The position numbers were made by a program, and so were the translations under genes. Positions 39,307 through 48,939 of a stretch of 64,000 bases of DNA are shown one piece after another. The DNA is taken from assembly GCF_028649535.1 (NCBI RefSeq), contig NZ_JAQSJE010000009.1, positions 248,001 through 312,000 of the forward strand, written 5' to 3'. This DNA comes from Mannheimia cairinae. GTDB lineage: Bacteria; Pseudomonadota; Gammaproteobacteria; Enterobacterales; Pasteurellaceae. A model generated the notes under the pieces. The model did no database searches. It had not been told where the DNA came from and worked only from the letters and a program-made list of their open reading frames with translations. Each line of letters begins with the position of its first letter. The first letter of the stretch is position 1.

Positions 39307-39697
39307 TTCGCCCTCTCAAACTTACAAAAAGTAATACACACCAACCAAACATAAAGCTCAAACCACCAATCGGTGTAAACCAATGAATTGTCGGTATATT
39401 TAAAGCAAGCAAATAAAGATTTCCGCTGAATAAAAGAATACCTAATGCCCAACTGCCACCAATTAAGTTGAAGGCTTTTGCTCTACAAGCGGGTGGATTT
39501 TGCACAGAATTTGCAATTTGAAATAAACCTAAGGCAAGAATAGCCAACGTATGGAACATTTGATATTTAATACCGGTATCTATCCAGCCCAATGCTTTAA
39601 TTGATAATTGAGCTGATAATGCGTGACTAGCAATCGCCCCAAAAGCGACGGTAAATAAACCGCTAAGAGCTGCTATTGCAACAAATTTATTTTTCAT
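39296..39697 (-). CDS. ygdD: DUF423 family small membrane protein (YgdD-like)
   Basis: A 133-residue inner-membrane protein with four hydrophobic segments. [18 protein letters not shown] near the N-terminus and [37 protein letters not shown] and [12 protein letters not shown] are the DUF423 hallmarks. Function is unknown across the family. AGGATCG-type ribosome site upstream (TTTTATG start at 39697). It is the first gene of the coupled ygdD-rlmM pair. Confidence 0.88.
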   Translation of the reverse strand: MKNKFVAIAALSGLFTVAFGAIASHALSAQLSIKALGWIDTGIKYQMFHTLAILALGLFQIANSVQNPPACRAKAFNLIGGSWALGILLFSGNLYLLALNIPTIHWFTPIGGLSFMFGWCVLLFVSLRGRNVQ

Positions 39698-39811
39698 AAA
39701 AGGATCGTTTTCTAACTAAATAAAAGTGCTTACTATAGCATATTCTCAATGCTCATAAGCGATGAAATTGTGCAAAAAGTTTAAAAGGAAATAGTTTCTC
39801 AGGTAAATAAT

Positions 39812-40777
39812 TTAAGCAATCATTCGCTGAATCGCTTCATTTCTCCACTTAAATAGATTTTGTGCTTGTGGCAAATTCGGGGCGAGATGATCAAAACCAT
39901 GATAAACACCGCTGATAATATGTAGTTCGGTTGGCACGCCAGCCTCAATTAAACGGTTGGCAAAATCCAAATTTTCATTAACAAACAAATCCATACTGGC
40001 TGTAATAATACAAGTTGGGGGCAAATGGCTGACATCACTTGCCAAACTTGCCGAATAATAGCTAATCTGATTTTGGGCTATATTTTGACTACCACGAAGA
40101 ATCTGCCAAGCGGTTTGGTTGTGGGTGGGTGTCCAAATAAATTCACCGGTAAATTTGCTTTGATATAACGAATGCTCACCACCAGTACGGCAATCTAACA
40201 TCGGATAAATCAGTACTTGACCTGCCACAGAAAAGGTATTTTTATCTCGTACCATCAGGCTTAAATTAGCAGTTAAACCACCGCCACCACTCTCCCCCAT
40301 TAGCACAATTTTATCTCTATTGATCCCTAAAGTATCAGCATTTTCAATAAGGTAAGATAAGCCATAATAAGCATCGTTAATTTGAGCGGGGAACGGTGTT
40401 TCGCTCGCAACCCTATATTCCAAACTCACAACAACAGCCCCCGTTTCTTCAGCTATTGCAAACAACATTGGGCTAGATAGTCTGGCATTCCCCATAACAT
40501 AACCGCCACCGTGTGAATAATAAATCACAGGCAACGCTGTTGATGTATGTCTCGTTTTTGGATAATACACATACATATCTACTGCTGGTTGATTGCCTTT
40601 AGCGGGAGCTATCCATTTACTATCTGGCTGAATAGGATCTTTGTCTGCTTGTGCGATTAATTGTTTTTGCACTTCACGAATATTGTCTAAATTAAATGAT
40701 TCGGCAGGAATAACTTCATTTGCTGAAATATCTCGATATTCAGGTGCTAATAAATGAGCGGTGCGGTAGGTCGTCAT
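39812..40777 (-). CDS. HSL-family alpha/beta hydrolase (esterase/lipase)
   Basis: A 321-residue alpha/beta hydrolase of the hormone-sensitive-lipase class. The oxyanion motif is YYSHGGGYVMGN (about residues 87-98), the nucleophile elbow GESGGGG has the catalytic serine (about 164), DLFVNEN supplies the acid and GVYHGFDH the histidine. No signal peptide is seen, so it is cytoplasmic. The substrate is unknown; the family includes small-ester hydrolases. It stands alone before an accessory stretch and is separated from the SDR gene by 350 bases without recognisable coding sequence. Confidence 0.82.
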   Translation of the reverse strand: MTTYRTAHLLAPEYRDISANEVIPAESFNLDNIREVQKQLIAQADKDPIQPDSKWIAPAKGNQPAVDMYVYYPKTRHTSTALPVIYYSHGGGYVMGNARLSSPMLFAIAEETGAVVVSLEYRVASETPFPAQINDAYYGLSYLIENADTLGINRDKIVLMGESGGGGLTANLSLMVRDKNTFSVAGQVLIYPMLDCRTGGEHSLYQSKFTGEFIWTPTHNQTAWQILRGSQNIAQNQISYYSASLASDVSHLPPTCIITASMDLFVNENLDFANRLIEAGVPTELHIISGVYHGFDHLAPNLPQAQNLFKWRNEAIQRMIA

Positions 40778-41127
40778 AGGGTATTTCCTATTTAGAGTAC
40801 TGATATATTTATTATAAACATTCCTTTTTTCTGATTTTACAAAAATTATCCAATTCCTTAAATATTATTCATATTAAAAGCTGTAATTTGAGGAAAAACT
40901 GTAAATTATCTATGCAGATAAGGGATATTTTTGATGCCGACTTTGGATAATTTGTACGAATGGGGCGAGCAGTATCGCTAATGAGATGAATTTGGGGCGG
41001 ATTGTGTGATGGAGTTTTTATGCAATGAAAAAATAGTACGTTCCAATAAAGTTCGGCATTAATATGGATAGACAACCTCAAACATCGCTCATTTAGAACG
41101 ATGTTTGAGGTTTAATTTTAACTGTAT
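40778..41127. other. 350-base gap with one strong hairpin, no recognisable gene
   Basis: A 70-codon minus frame (40869-41081) has no recognisable motif and no ribosome site. The only clear structure is the 14-bp hairpin at 41074-41112. The stretch may hold decayed sequence. Confidence 0.5.
41074..41112. terminator. 14-bp perfect hairpin after the SDR gene
   Basis: AACCTCAAACATCG / CGATGTTTGAGGTT with an 11-base loop. The T-rich flank (TAATTTT) is on the plus strand. It could end the SDR transcript or close a small plus-strand RNA. Confidence 0.55.
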
Positions 41128-41898
41128 TTACAGAGGCTTATGAATCTTAAAACCCCCATCCACCAGAATTTCTGCACCTGTGATAAATTTGACTTCATCG
41201 CTTGCTAAAAATAGTGTGGTATGAGCAACATCAAGTGGGTCTCCCATTCGGCCTAATGGGTTAAAGCTTGCTATTTCAGCTAGCTTTTCTTCACTAGAAT
41301 ATTGTTTTGCCATAGGTGTTAAAATTGGACCAGGCGAAACAGAGTTTACTCTGATATTGTATTTGCCTAATCGTGAAGCCATCGCTCTAGTTAAAGCATC
41401 AACAGCACCTTTAGAGGCAGAGTAAGAAAGTCCAGCAATACCCTCTCCTGCTACGTGTACACCTAAGGTATTGATGTTAATAATAGCACTGATGTCATTT
41501 TGTTTCATATAAGGAACAACAGCACAAATGCCTAAAAAAGCACCATCGGCATTAACTTTCATTACTTTTTGCCATTCACTTAAAGAGGCATCTTCATATT
41601 TCCAGTCAGCTCCACCAATGGCAGCATTATTGACTAAAATGTCGATTTTCCCAAATCTATCAATAACTTCTTTAGTGACATTTTCCCAAGAATCTTGCTC
41701 TGCAATATTATGCACAATACCTAATGCCACATCGCCATATTGATTTTGAAGATCTGTAACCAAATTCTCTATAGCAGTTTGTTGCACGTCTGTAATCACT
41801 ACCTTAGCTCCTTCTCTGGCAAAAACACGTGCTGTTATTTCGCCCATACCACTAGCAGATCCAGTAATAATAGCAACTTTATTTTCTAATCGCCCCAT
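41128..41898 (-). CDS. Short-chain dehydrogenase/reductase (classical SDR)
   Basis: A 256-residue classical NAD(P)-dependent oxidoreductase. Coenzyme motif TGSASGMGEITA (about residues 12-23), NNAAIGGADW, catalytic serine region INTLGVHVAGEGIAGLSYSA with YSASKGA (Tyr and Lys), and PGPILTPM. The TDVQQ after strand 2 carries an aspartate, which usually favours NAD over NADP. It starts 14 bp after the flavin monooxygenase gene and must be co-transcribed. The substrate is unknown; joint action on a monooxygenase product is inferred from the operon only. Confidence 0.85.
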   Translation of the reverse strand: MGRLENKVAIITGSASGMGEITARVFAREGAKVVITDVQQTAIENLVTDLQNQYGDVALGIVHNIAEQDSWENVTKEVIDRFGKIDILVNNAAIGGADWKYEDASLSEWQKVMKVNADGAFLGICAVVPYMKQNDISAIININTLGVHVAGEGIAGLSYSASKGAVDALTRAMASRLGKYNIRVNSVSPGPILTPMAKQYSSEEKLAEIASFNPLGRMGDPLDVAHTTLFLASDEVKFITGAEILVDGGFKIHKPL

Positions 41899-41912
41899 TT
41901 TATTCTCCTTAG

Positions 41913-43277
41913 TTAATGGATTTTTGTTACGCTATATTGATAAGCTACACCCAAATGCTCTCGTAAAGTTGAGCCCTCATAATCAGTATGATAAATTCCT
42001 CGTTCTTGCAAAATTGGTACCACTTTTTCTACAAAATCTTTCACTCCTTTTTGGCTGTCTGGAGCAAGCGAAAAGCCATCTGTCGCTCCTGCTTTAAACC
42101 ATTTTTCCATAAAATCAGCGACATCTTTTGGGGTACCCACTACTACGGGATGGTAGTTAATTACACCATTTGCTAGCACTTCTTTAGGAGACATTCCTTG
42201 TTTGATAAGCTCTACAGCTCTAGGTGAGCGAGGATCTTGAGGATGTGGTATTGCTTGATTTTGTAAGGATTCAGGCAAAGGTTTATTCACATCTAGTTTA
42301 TGAAGATTTACCCCAATCATTGCAGATAAATAACGGATTTGTCCTTCAAATTCCTCTTTGCTCATAAAATCTAAAAGCTTATATCGTCTTGCTAATGCTT
42401 CTTCATAAGTATCGCCAATGGTAAACATAAATCCGGAGAACATATTAATCTCATTAGCATTTCTACCATATCGAATAGCACTTTGTTTTAATATGTTTCG
42501 ATAAGCTTTAGCTTCATCTATTGTAAATGGATTCGCATACACTCCACTTGCAAATCGCCCTGCAAGCTCAATTCCTTCAGGGCTTGGGCCAGCCTGAAAA
42601 ATAGGGGGTTGCCCCTGTGGTGTAGCGGGAATGGGTAATGCACCTTTAACTTGGTAATGCTTACCTTTGTAAAAAGCAGGCTTAATTTTGCTCATATCAG
42701 CAAAAATACCTGTAGTTTTGTCTGTAATATAGGCATTTTCACTAAAGCCTCCCCACAACGTTTGTACTGCTTCTATCATTTCGTGAGCCATTTCATAACG
42801 TATCGTCGTATTTGGGAGAGGTGCATCGCCAAAGTTATAAGCTGTTTCTCTTGTGCCAGTTGTTACCGCATTCCAACCCAGTCGTCCTTTACTTAAGGTG
42901 TCTAGTGTTTTTAATTGACGAGCTAAATTGTATGGTAGGTTGTAAGTTGTAGAAAACGTTGCCACCATACCAATTTTTTGCGTAGCATAGGCAACAGCAG
43001 ATAGCATTACCATTGGCTCAAGCGGAAAAGCAGGTGAACGGGTAGAAATATCTGTACCACCGCCTGCTCCACCAAAAGATGGGGTATCCGCAATAAATAA
43101 TGTATGAATTTTCCCTTTTTCTGCGGTTTTTGCCATTTCTACATAAAAATCAATATCGGTATATGCACGTTCATTACTGTCAGGTAAACGCCAAGATTGG
43201 AATTCACCGCCATATCCAGAAACGAGTTGTAAAGCGAGTTTCATTTTTTTATTTGAGTTATCTAAGTAATCTTTCAT
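41913..43277 (-). CDS. LLM-class flavin-dependent monooxygenase (NtaA/SnaA/DszA type)
   Basis: A 454-residue FMNH2-dependent bacterial-luciferase-like oxygenase of the two-component class. MKLALQLVSGYGGEFQSWR, FFVADTPSFGG-like IADTP, TRSPAFPLEPMVMLSAVA, RLGWNAVTT and QAGPSPEGIELAGRFA are characteristic of nitrilotriacetate/dibenzothiophene-sulfone monooxygenases. No partner flavin reductase is next to it; the downstream SDR is co-transcribed. GAGGATACGATA stands before the ATG at 43277. Relatives cleave C-S or C-N bonds of xenobiotics; the natural substrate here is unknown. Two direct repeats of TTTGGAAAGATT lie upstream. Confidence 0.85.
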   Translation of the reverse strand: MKDYLDNSNKKMKLALQLVSGYGGEFQSWRLPDSNERAYTDIDFYVEMAKTAEKGKIHTLFIADTPSFGGAGGGTDISTRSPAFPLEPMVMLSAVAYATQKIGMVATFSTTYNLPYNLARQLKTLDTLSKGRLGWNAVTTGTRETAYNFGDAPLPNTTIRYEMAHEMIEAVQTLWGGFSENAYITDKTTGIFADMSKIKPAFYKGKHYQVKGALPIPATPQGQPPIFQAGPSPEGIELAGRFASGVYANPFTIDEAKAYRNILKQSAIRYGRNANEINMFSGFMFTIGDTYEEALARRYKLLDFMSKEEFEGQIRYLSAMIGVNLHKLDVNKPLPESLQNQAIPHPQDPRSPRAVELIKQGMSPKEVLANGVINYHPVVVGTPKDVADFMEKWFKAGATDGFSLAPDSQKGVKDFVEKVVPILQERGIYHTDYEGSTLREHLGVAYQYSVTKIH

Positions 43278-43347
43278 TATCGTATCCTCAATCTATGAAA
43301 TTGTGGAATGATTATATGATTTTAAATTTGATATAAGAATGGCTGTT

Positions 43348-43380
43348 TTTGGAAAGATTTTTTCTAAATTTGGAAAGATT
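43348..43380. promoter_or_regulatory. Tandem direct repeat upstream of the monooxygenase operon
   Basis: TTTGGAAAGATT occurs at 43348-43359 and 43369-43380, exactly 21 bp apart (two helical turns), about 70-100 bp before the operon start. Typical of a dimer/multimer binding site for a transcriptional regulator that I do not recognise. Confidence 0.55.
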
Positions 43381-43448
43381 AGATGAGTTTATAATATAAA
43401 AATAAACCGCTTGAAAAATAATATTTTCCAAACGGTTCTCGGTACACT

Positions 43449-43723
43449 TTAATTATTTTTAGCTCGAGACTTATTACTTGAGTAAATAAAATATAGTGCA
43501 ACTGCTAGGCATATAGTCGAAATAAGACGGGTAAATGAAAAATTAATCGCTTGATTACCAAACCAACCAAAATTATCAATCAGTAAACTCATTAATAATT
43601 GTCCAAAAATAACTGCGACTGTTGCTGTTCCAATATGCTTAACGGCTAATACTATTGCCAAAATATATGGCACACCACAAAAAGCACCACGTAATGTCAG
43701 GGCTGTAATGGATTACTTTATTC
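43449..43723 (-). pseudogene. C-terminal fragment of a DMT/DUF606 (YdcZ-like) transporter
   Basis: The frame reads ITALTLRGAFCGVPYILAIV, then IGTATVAVIFGQLLMSLLID-NFGWFG and a final membrane helix. This is the second half of a DUF606 (YdcZ) small membrane protein, normally about 140-150 residues. In-frame stop TAA at about 43724-43726 ends homology upstream and no ATG or ribosome site follows. A GTG at 43673 would give 74 residues without a Shine-Dalgarno. It looks like a deletion remnant left between the monooxygenase operon and the molybdoenzyme. An imperfect uptake-signal hairpin lies just beyond its stop. Confidence 0.65.
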
Positions 43724-43749
43724 AAAAATATCAAAAGATATAATTTTAC

Positions 43750-43792
43750 AAGCGGTAATGTTTTGTAAAATTTTTGTAAAAAATTATCGCTT
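43750..43792 (-). terminator. Terminator after the BisC/TorZ-like gene (uptake-signal pair)
   Basis: AAGCGGTAAT (43750-43759) pairs with ATTATCGCTT (43783-43792), with one G-T wobble. Confidence 0.55.
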
Positions 43793-43800
43793 GTTATTCT

Positions 43801-46161
43801 CTAAATATAGCTTGGTTCATCAAAAACCGTGACTTTTGGTGCATCACCAATAAATTTTTCGACTTGAACCGTTGTCGTATTAGGGGCATTCCCCTGCCCT
43901 AGCTTAGAAGATCCTTCATTGTGAGTTAATACATTTGGGTTTCCATTTTTGCATAAGGGCGATGTTGAACCTAAATCTTGCGGGTCGTACCAACCACCTT
44001 CATAAAGAGCGACTGTACCTTGAATAATGCCGTCGGTTACGACTGCCCCAGCTAAGATTTGCCCTCGTTTGTTAAAAATTCGCACAATATCACCGCTTGT
44101 AATGCCTCGTTCTGCAGCATCTTGGGTGTGAATTAACACAGGTTCTCTGCCGTTTACTTCGTAATATTGGCGTAGCGAAGAATAGGAGAGCTGGCTATGC
44201 AAGCGGTATTTAATATGTGGCGTAACTAAAGCCAATGGCTCGGCTGATGTCGTTTTGCCTGCATATTCACGATGCTCCAACCACATTGGGTGTCCTTTGC
44301 AATCGTCATACCCCATATTCGCAACTATTTGTGAGAAAATCTCAATTTTGCCCGACGGGGTGGCTAATTTATGCTGAACGGGGTCTTTGCGGTAATCCTG
44401 ATAGCGAACAAAACTATTGCCTTGCTCTTGTTCTGCTTTAAAGGCTAAGACTTTATTCTCAGTCCAAAATTCTTTAAAAGTAGGGAGCGGTGTATTTGCT
44501 TTTTTAGCTGCTTCAAAGGCGATTTGGTAGAACTCTTCCAACCATTCCATTTCGCTTTTGTTTTCAGTAAATTCCGCTTCTTTGCTAGCACGTTTGGCTA
44601 GTTCTGCAAAAATATCGTAATCATTTTTGGCTTCAAATTGCGGTTCCACCACTTGTTTCATTGGAATAATATTTTTTACCACATAATCACCAGAAACCGT
44701 GACGTCGTTACGTTCATAACTTGTGGTCGCAGGTAATACAATATCTGCCATTCGTGCGGTTGGCGTCCAATAACATTCATTCACAATGACCGTTTCAGGT
44801 TGTTGCCACGCTTTAACCAAATAATTAGTATCTGGGTGATGAGCAAACGGATTGCCCCCTGCCCAATAAACTAATTTAATATCAGGGTAATGCAAGGTTT
44901 GCCCGTTGTAATCAAATGGCTGATTTGGTTTTAATAAGGCATCGGCAATACGAGCTACGGGGAAGAACGGCATATTCGGGTTAGGTTTGCCAGCATTGAT
45001 TGCCCCTAAGCGAATACCGGAATGCATACTTAAACCATCGGTCGAATAGCGATAATTTAAACCAAAGCCTCCACCCTGTAAGCCGATTTGCCCAAGCATT
45101 GCGGCTAAAGTAACAAGCATCCAATGGCTTTGCTCGCCGTGTTGCAAGCGTTGTAATCCCCAGCCAGACATTAACATAGTGCGATTTTCAACAAACGCAT
45201 TTGCCAAGGTTTGAATCGTCTCTGCTGGGATTCCACAAATTTGGCTTGCCCACTCTGCTGTTTTAGGCTGATTATCAGTTTTACCTAGCACATAATCGGC
45301 AAATTGTTCAAAACCGACGGTATAATTCGCTAAAAAGGCTTTATCGTGCTTGTTTTCATTAATTAAGGTATGAGCAATGCCCAGCATTAAAGCAACGTCT
45401 GTGCCGGTATGAATCGGCAACCATTCTGCCTCTAAAAATTGGCAAGTTTCGCTACGTACTGGGTCGATACAGATAATACGTTTACCACTTGCTTTAAGTT
45501 TTGCTAAATAATCAATGCCTTCAGGGTCGGCAGATGTCCAAGCAATACGCAGTGTATTAAGCGGATTGGACGACCAAATCACTAATAATTCGGTGCTTTC
45601 TACAATAGTATGCCAGCTGGTTTGTTGAGCATAAACCTCAATATTCCCCACCACGTGCGGCATAATTACTTGCACCGCACCTGTTGAATAATCGCCTTTA
45701 GTGTTAATAAAACCGCCCGTTACATTCAAATAGCGTTGTAATAGCGTGCGAGAGGCGTGGAGAGATCCGCAACTATACCAACCGTACGAACCGCCGAAAA
45801 TTGCCTCGCTACCATATTGCTGACGAACTCGTTGCATCTCGTTTGCGACTAAATCGAAGGCTTTATCCCAAGAAATTCTGACCCATTCATCACGTCCACG
45901 TAAGGTGGTATCTTTATTCCCTTCTAAATAGCCTTTACGAACCATTGGGTATTTCACTCGCACAGGGCTATAAAGCTGATCAGCAACAACATCTTGTAAT
46001 TCATTTTGATGTTGTTTTAGCAGACTACCTTCTGATTTAACGACTCTGCCATTTTCAACGGTAACATTTAATGCTCCCCAATGGGCTGCGGTAGTAATAG
46101 TGTTTGCGGGTTTTTCAAGAGAAACAAATCTCCCTTTTTCTAATTGTTGTGTTAAATCCAT
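43801..46161 (-). CDS. bisC: TorZ/BisC-like molybdopterin S-/N-oxide reductase without Tat signal
   Basis: A 786-residue member of the DMSO/TMAO reductase family with bis-MGD molybdenum. The Mo-ligand serine is Ser159 in GDYSTG and the active-site Tyr/Trp pair is in GSYGWYS (124-130). The protein is closely similar along its length to the torZ product 5.6 kb away, but it lacks any twin-arginine leader. I start at the ATG at 46161, where AAGG lies about 11 bases upstream; a longer frame to 46227 has no ribosome site. Cytoplasmic location plus family points to a BisC-type reductase of biotin sulfoxide or free methionine sulfoxide. The exact substrate is inference, and recent loss of a signal peptide from a torZ duplicate is possible. 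Confidence 0.8.
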   Translation of the reverse strand: MDLTQQLEKGRFVSLEKPANTITTAAHWGALNVTVENGRVVKSEGSLLKQHQNELQDVVADQLYSPVRVKYPMVRKGYLEGNKDTTLRGRDEWVRISWDKAFDLVANEMQRVRQQYGSEAIFGGSYGWYSCGSLHASRTLLQRYLNVTGGFINTKGDYSTGAVQVIMPHVVGNIEVYAQQTSWHTIVESTELLVIWSSNPLNTLRIAWTSADPEGIDYLAKLKASGKRIICIDPVRSETCQFLEAEWLPIHTGTDVALMLGIAHTLINENKHDKAFLANYTVGFEQFADYVLGKTDNQPKTAEWASQICGIPAETIQTLANAFVENRTMLMSGWGLQRLQHGEQSHWMLVTLAAMLGQIGLQGGGFGLNYRYSTDGLSMHSGIRLGAINAGKPNPNMPFFPVARIADALLKPNQPFDYNGQTLHYPDIKLVYWAGGNPFAHHPDTNYLVKAWQQPETVIVNECYWTPTARMADIVLPATTSYERNDVTVSGDYVVKNIIPMKQVVEPQFEAKNDYDIFAELAKRASKEAEFTENKSEMEWLEEFYQIAFEAAKKANTPLPTFKEFWTENKVLAFKAEQEQGNSFVRYQDYRKDPVQHKLATPSGKIEIFSQIVANMGYDDCKGHPMWLEHREYAGKTTSAEPLALVTPHIKYRLHSQLSYSSLRQYYEVNGREPVLIHTQDAAERGITSGDIVRIFNKRGQILAGAVVTDGIIQGTVALYEGGWYDPQDLGSTSPLCKNGNPNVLTHNEGSSKLGQGNAPNTTTVQVEKFIGDAPKVTVFDEPSYI

Positions 46162-46229
46162 TTGAATGATTACCTTATGATTTGATATTTTGCGAGGGAA
46201 TTTACTTGAATGGAGAACGAGTTGCAACT

Positions 46230-46238
46230 ACAAGCGGT
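46230..46238 (+). other. Uptake signal sequence (example copy)
   Basis: ACAAGCGGT followed by CATTTTTTTAC, the Apl-type DNA uptake core with its T-rich flank, between the BisC-like gene and acnB. Confidence 0.7.
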
Positions 46239-46267
46239 CATTTTTTTACTAAATTTTGCAAAAACAA

Positions 46268-46295
46268 AGCCCACCTCATTTTATTGAGGTGGGCT
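46268..46295 (-). terminator. acnB terminator
   Basis: AGCCCACCTCA / TGAGGTGGGCT, an 11-bp perfect stem with a 6-base loop; the minus strand continues TTTGTTTTTG. Confidence 0.85.
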
Positions 46296-46307
46296 AATTT
46301 AGAAAAG

Positions 46308-48914
46308 CTATACGGCTACTTGCACAATCACATTATCTGCTTTTTTAACATAGCTATTAATCTGATCGAAATTCATATAGCGGTAAATATCATCTTTGTC
46401 TTTTTGTAAGTTTTCAACATAAGAGAGATATTCATCTGGTGTTGGTAACTTACCTAATAATGCTGAAACAGCCGCTAATTCCGCCGAGGCTAAATAGACG
46501 TTTGCCCCTTGCCCTAAACGGTTTGGGAAGTTTCGGGTGGAAGTTGAAACCACATTTGCATTATTGGCGACACGAGCTTGGTTCCCCATACATAATGAAC
46601 AACCTGGCATTTCGACACGGGCACCACTTTTACCATAAATGCTATAATAACCTTCTTCTGTCAGTAAGCCGGCATCCATTTTGGTTGGTGGTGCAATCCA
46701 AAGTTTAGTTGGTAACTCACCTTTCGCTTGGCTAAGTAATTTACCTGCCGCACGGAAATGCCCGATATTCGTCATACAAGAGCCGATAAAGACTTCATCA
46801 ATTTTATCGCCTTGCACTTGAGAAAGCAGACGAGCATCATCTGGGTCATTAGGCACACAAACAATTGGCTCTTTGATTTCGTCTAAATTAATCTCAATAA
46901 TGGCTGCATATTCTGCATTTTCATCGGCTTCTAATAATTCAGGATCATCTAACCAAGCCTGCATATTAGCAATTCGACGCTCAAGGGTGCGTTTATCATC
47001 ATACCCTTCTGCAATCATCCATTTTAACAAGGTGATATTAGAATTGAGGTATTCAATAATCGGTTCCTTATTAAGCTTAATCGTACAAGCGGCGGCAGAA
47101 CGTTCTGCTGATGCGTCTGATAACTCAAATGCTTGTTCGATTTTTAGATCTTCTAAGCCTTCAATTTCAAGAATACGGCCAGAGAAGATATTTTTCTTCC
47201 CTTTTTTCTCAACAGTGAGTAAACCTTGTTGAATAGCATAATAAGGAATTGCGTGTACTAAATCTCGCAAGGTAATGCCAGGTTGCATAGTACCTGAAAA
47301 ACGCACTAAGACTGATTCCGGCATATCAAGTGGCATTACGCCTGTAGCGGCCGCAAAAGCCACTAAGCCAGAACCTGCTGGGAACGAGATCCCAATAGGG
47401 AAACGGGTGTGAGAATCCCCCCCTGTGCCGACCGTATCAGGCAATAACATACGGTTTAACCAAGAGTGAATAACACCATCGCCAGGACGTAATGAAATAC
47501 CGCCACGGTTCATAATAAAATCAGGTAAGGTATGGTGTGTTACCACATCAACCGGTTTCGGATAAGCTGCGGTATGGCAGAAAGATTGCATGACTAAATC
47601 TGCCGAGAAACCTAAACAAGCGAGATCTTTTAATTCATCTCTTGTCATTGGACCAGTGGTATCTTGTGAACCGACAGACGTCATTCTTGGCTCACAATAT
47701 TGCCCCGGGCGAACGCCTTCAACACCGCAAGCTCTGCCTACCATTTTTTGTGCAAGCGTATAACCTTTATTACTTTCAGAAACAGCTTGTGGTTTTAAGA
47801 AAACATCACTTTCTGGCAAGCCTAAAGCAACTCTCGCTTTATGGGTTAAGCCTCTACCAATAATGAGTGGAATACGACCACCTGCTCGCACCTCATCTAA
47901 TAATACGTCTGTTTTAAGTTTAAATTCTGCCAGTACGGTATCTGAATTATGAGCACAAATTTTGCCTTGATGCGGGTAAATATCAATCACATCGCCCATA
48001 TTAAGATTGGTTACATCAACTTCAATCGGTAGGGAACCTGCATCTTCTAACGTATTAAAGAAAATCGGGGCAATTTTACCACCTAATACTACCCCACCAG
48101 CTCGTTTATTTGGAATATAAGGAATATCTTCTCCCATAAACCAAAGTACTGAGTTAGTTGCTGATTTACGAGATGAACCTGTGCCGACAACATCGCCAAC
48201 ATAAGCAAGCGGAAAGCCTTTTTCTTTTAACGCTTCTAATTGCTTAATTGGGCCGGTATGCCCATTTTCATCGGGAGTAATCCCATCACGCTCGTTTTTT
48301 AGCATTGCTAATGCGTGTAATGGAATATCAGGACGAGACCACGCATCTTGTGCTGGAGAGAGATCGTCAGTATTAGTTTCGCCTGTTACTTTAAATACGG
48401 TAACCGTTAATTTTTCAGCAAGTTTCGGGCGAGAGGTAAACCATTCAGCATTTGCCCAAGATTCTAAAACTTGTTGCGCAAATTGATTGCCTTGCTCCGC
48501 TCGTTCTTTTACATCGTGGAAATTATCAAACATTAATAATGTTTTTGATAATGCCTCAACGGCTGTTGGTGCAAGTTCTGGGTTATCTAATGCGGTTAAT
48601 AAGGTTTCGATATTATAACCGCCTTGCATCGTGCCTAATAGTTTTACGGCATGAACAGGTGAGATTAAAGGCGAGGTTGCCGAACCTTTTGCAATATCAG
48701 CTAAAAATGCTGCTTTCACATAGGCGGCTTCATCAACCCCTGCCGGAATTCGATTGGTAAAAAGATCTAATAAAAAGACCGCTTGTTCCGGTTCAGGATT
48801 TTTTAATAATTCAACTAATTGAGCTGTCTGCTCCGCAGTTAATGGTTTTGGTACAACTCCCAACTCTGCACGTTCATCAACTTGTTGTTGATAGTTTTCT
48901 ATAAAATTTGCCAT
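46308..48914 (-). CDS. acnB: Aconitate hydratase B
   Basis: Interconverts citrate and isocitrate with a [4Fe-4S] cluster. The 868-residue protein has the AcnB-specific N-terminal HEAT-like domain and swivel domain ahead of the catalytic core. Cluster cysteines are in [13 protein letters not shown] and [13 protein letters not shown] near the C-terminus. The ATG at 48914 lies 9 bases after GGGGG, while an ATG at 48923 directly abuts that ribosome site, so I take 48914. It begins 25 bp after icd on the same strand: an icd-acnB operon. Confidence 0.96.
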   Translation of the reverse strand: MANFIENYQQQVDERAELGVVPKPLTAEQTAQLVELLKNPEPEQAVFLLDLFTNRIPAGVDEAAYVKAAFLADIAKGSATSPLISPVHAVKLLGTMQGGYNIETLLTALDNPELAPTAVEALSKTLLMFDNFHDVKERAEQGNQFAQQVLESWANAEWFTSRPKLAEKLTVTVFKVTGETNTDDLSPAQDAWSRPDIPLHALAMLKNERDGITPDENGHTGPIKQLEALKEKGFPLAYVGDVVGTGSSRKSATNSVLWFMGEDIPYIPNKRAGGVVLGGKIAPIFFNTLEDAGSLPIEVDVTNLNMGDVIDIYPHQGKICAHNSDTVLAEFKLKTDVLLDEVRAGGRIPLIIGRGLTHKARVALGLPESDVFLKPQAVSESNKGYTLAQKMVGRACGVEGVRPGQYCEPRMTSVGSQDTTGPMTRDELKDLACLGFSADLVMQSFCHTAAYPKPVDVVTHHTLPDFIMNRGGISLRPGDGVIHSWLNRMLLPDTVGTGGDSHTRFPIGISFPAGSGLVAFAAATGVMPLDMPESVLVRFSGTMQPGITLRDLVHAIPYYAIQQGLLTVEKKGKKNIFSGRILEIEGLEDLKIEQAFELSDASAERSAAACTIKLNKEPIIEYLNSNITLLKWMIAEGYDDKRTLERRIANMQAWLDDPELLEADENAEYAAIIEINLDEIKEPIVCVPNDPDDARLLSQVQGDKIDEVFIGSCMTNIGHFRAAGKLLSQAKGELPTKLWIAPPTKMDAGLLTEEGYYSIYGKSGARVEMPGCSLCMGNQARVANNANVVSTSTRNFPNRLGQGANVYLASAELAAVSALLGKLPTPDEYLSYVENLQKDKDDIYRYMNFDQINSYVKKADNVIVQVAV

Positions 48915-48939
48915 TGCTGACATCCCCCACTAATATAAA

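Noticed and set aside
40869-41081. A 70-codon minus-strand ORF between the hydrolase and SDR genes
   Set aside because: No Shine-Dalgarno, no recognisable motif and low-complexity composition; I also looked for transposase remnants in all frames here and recognised none.
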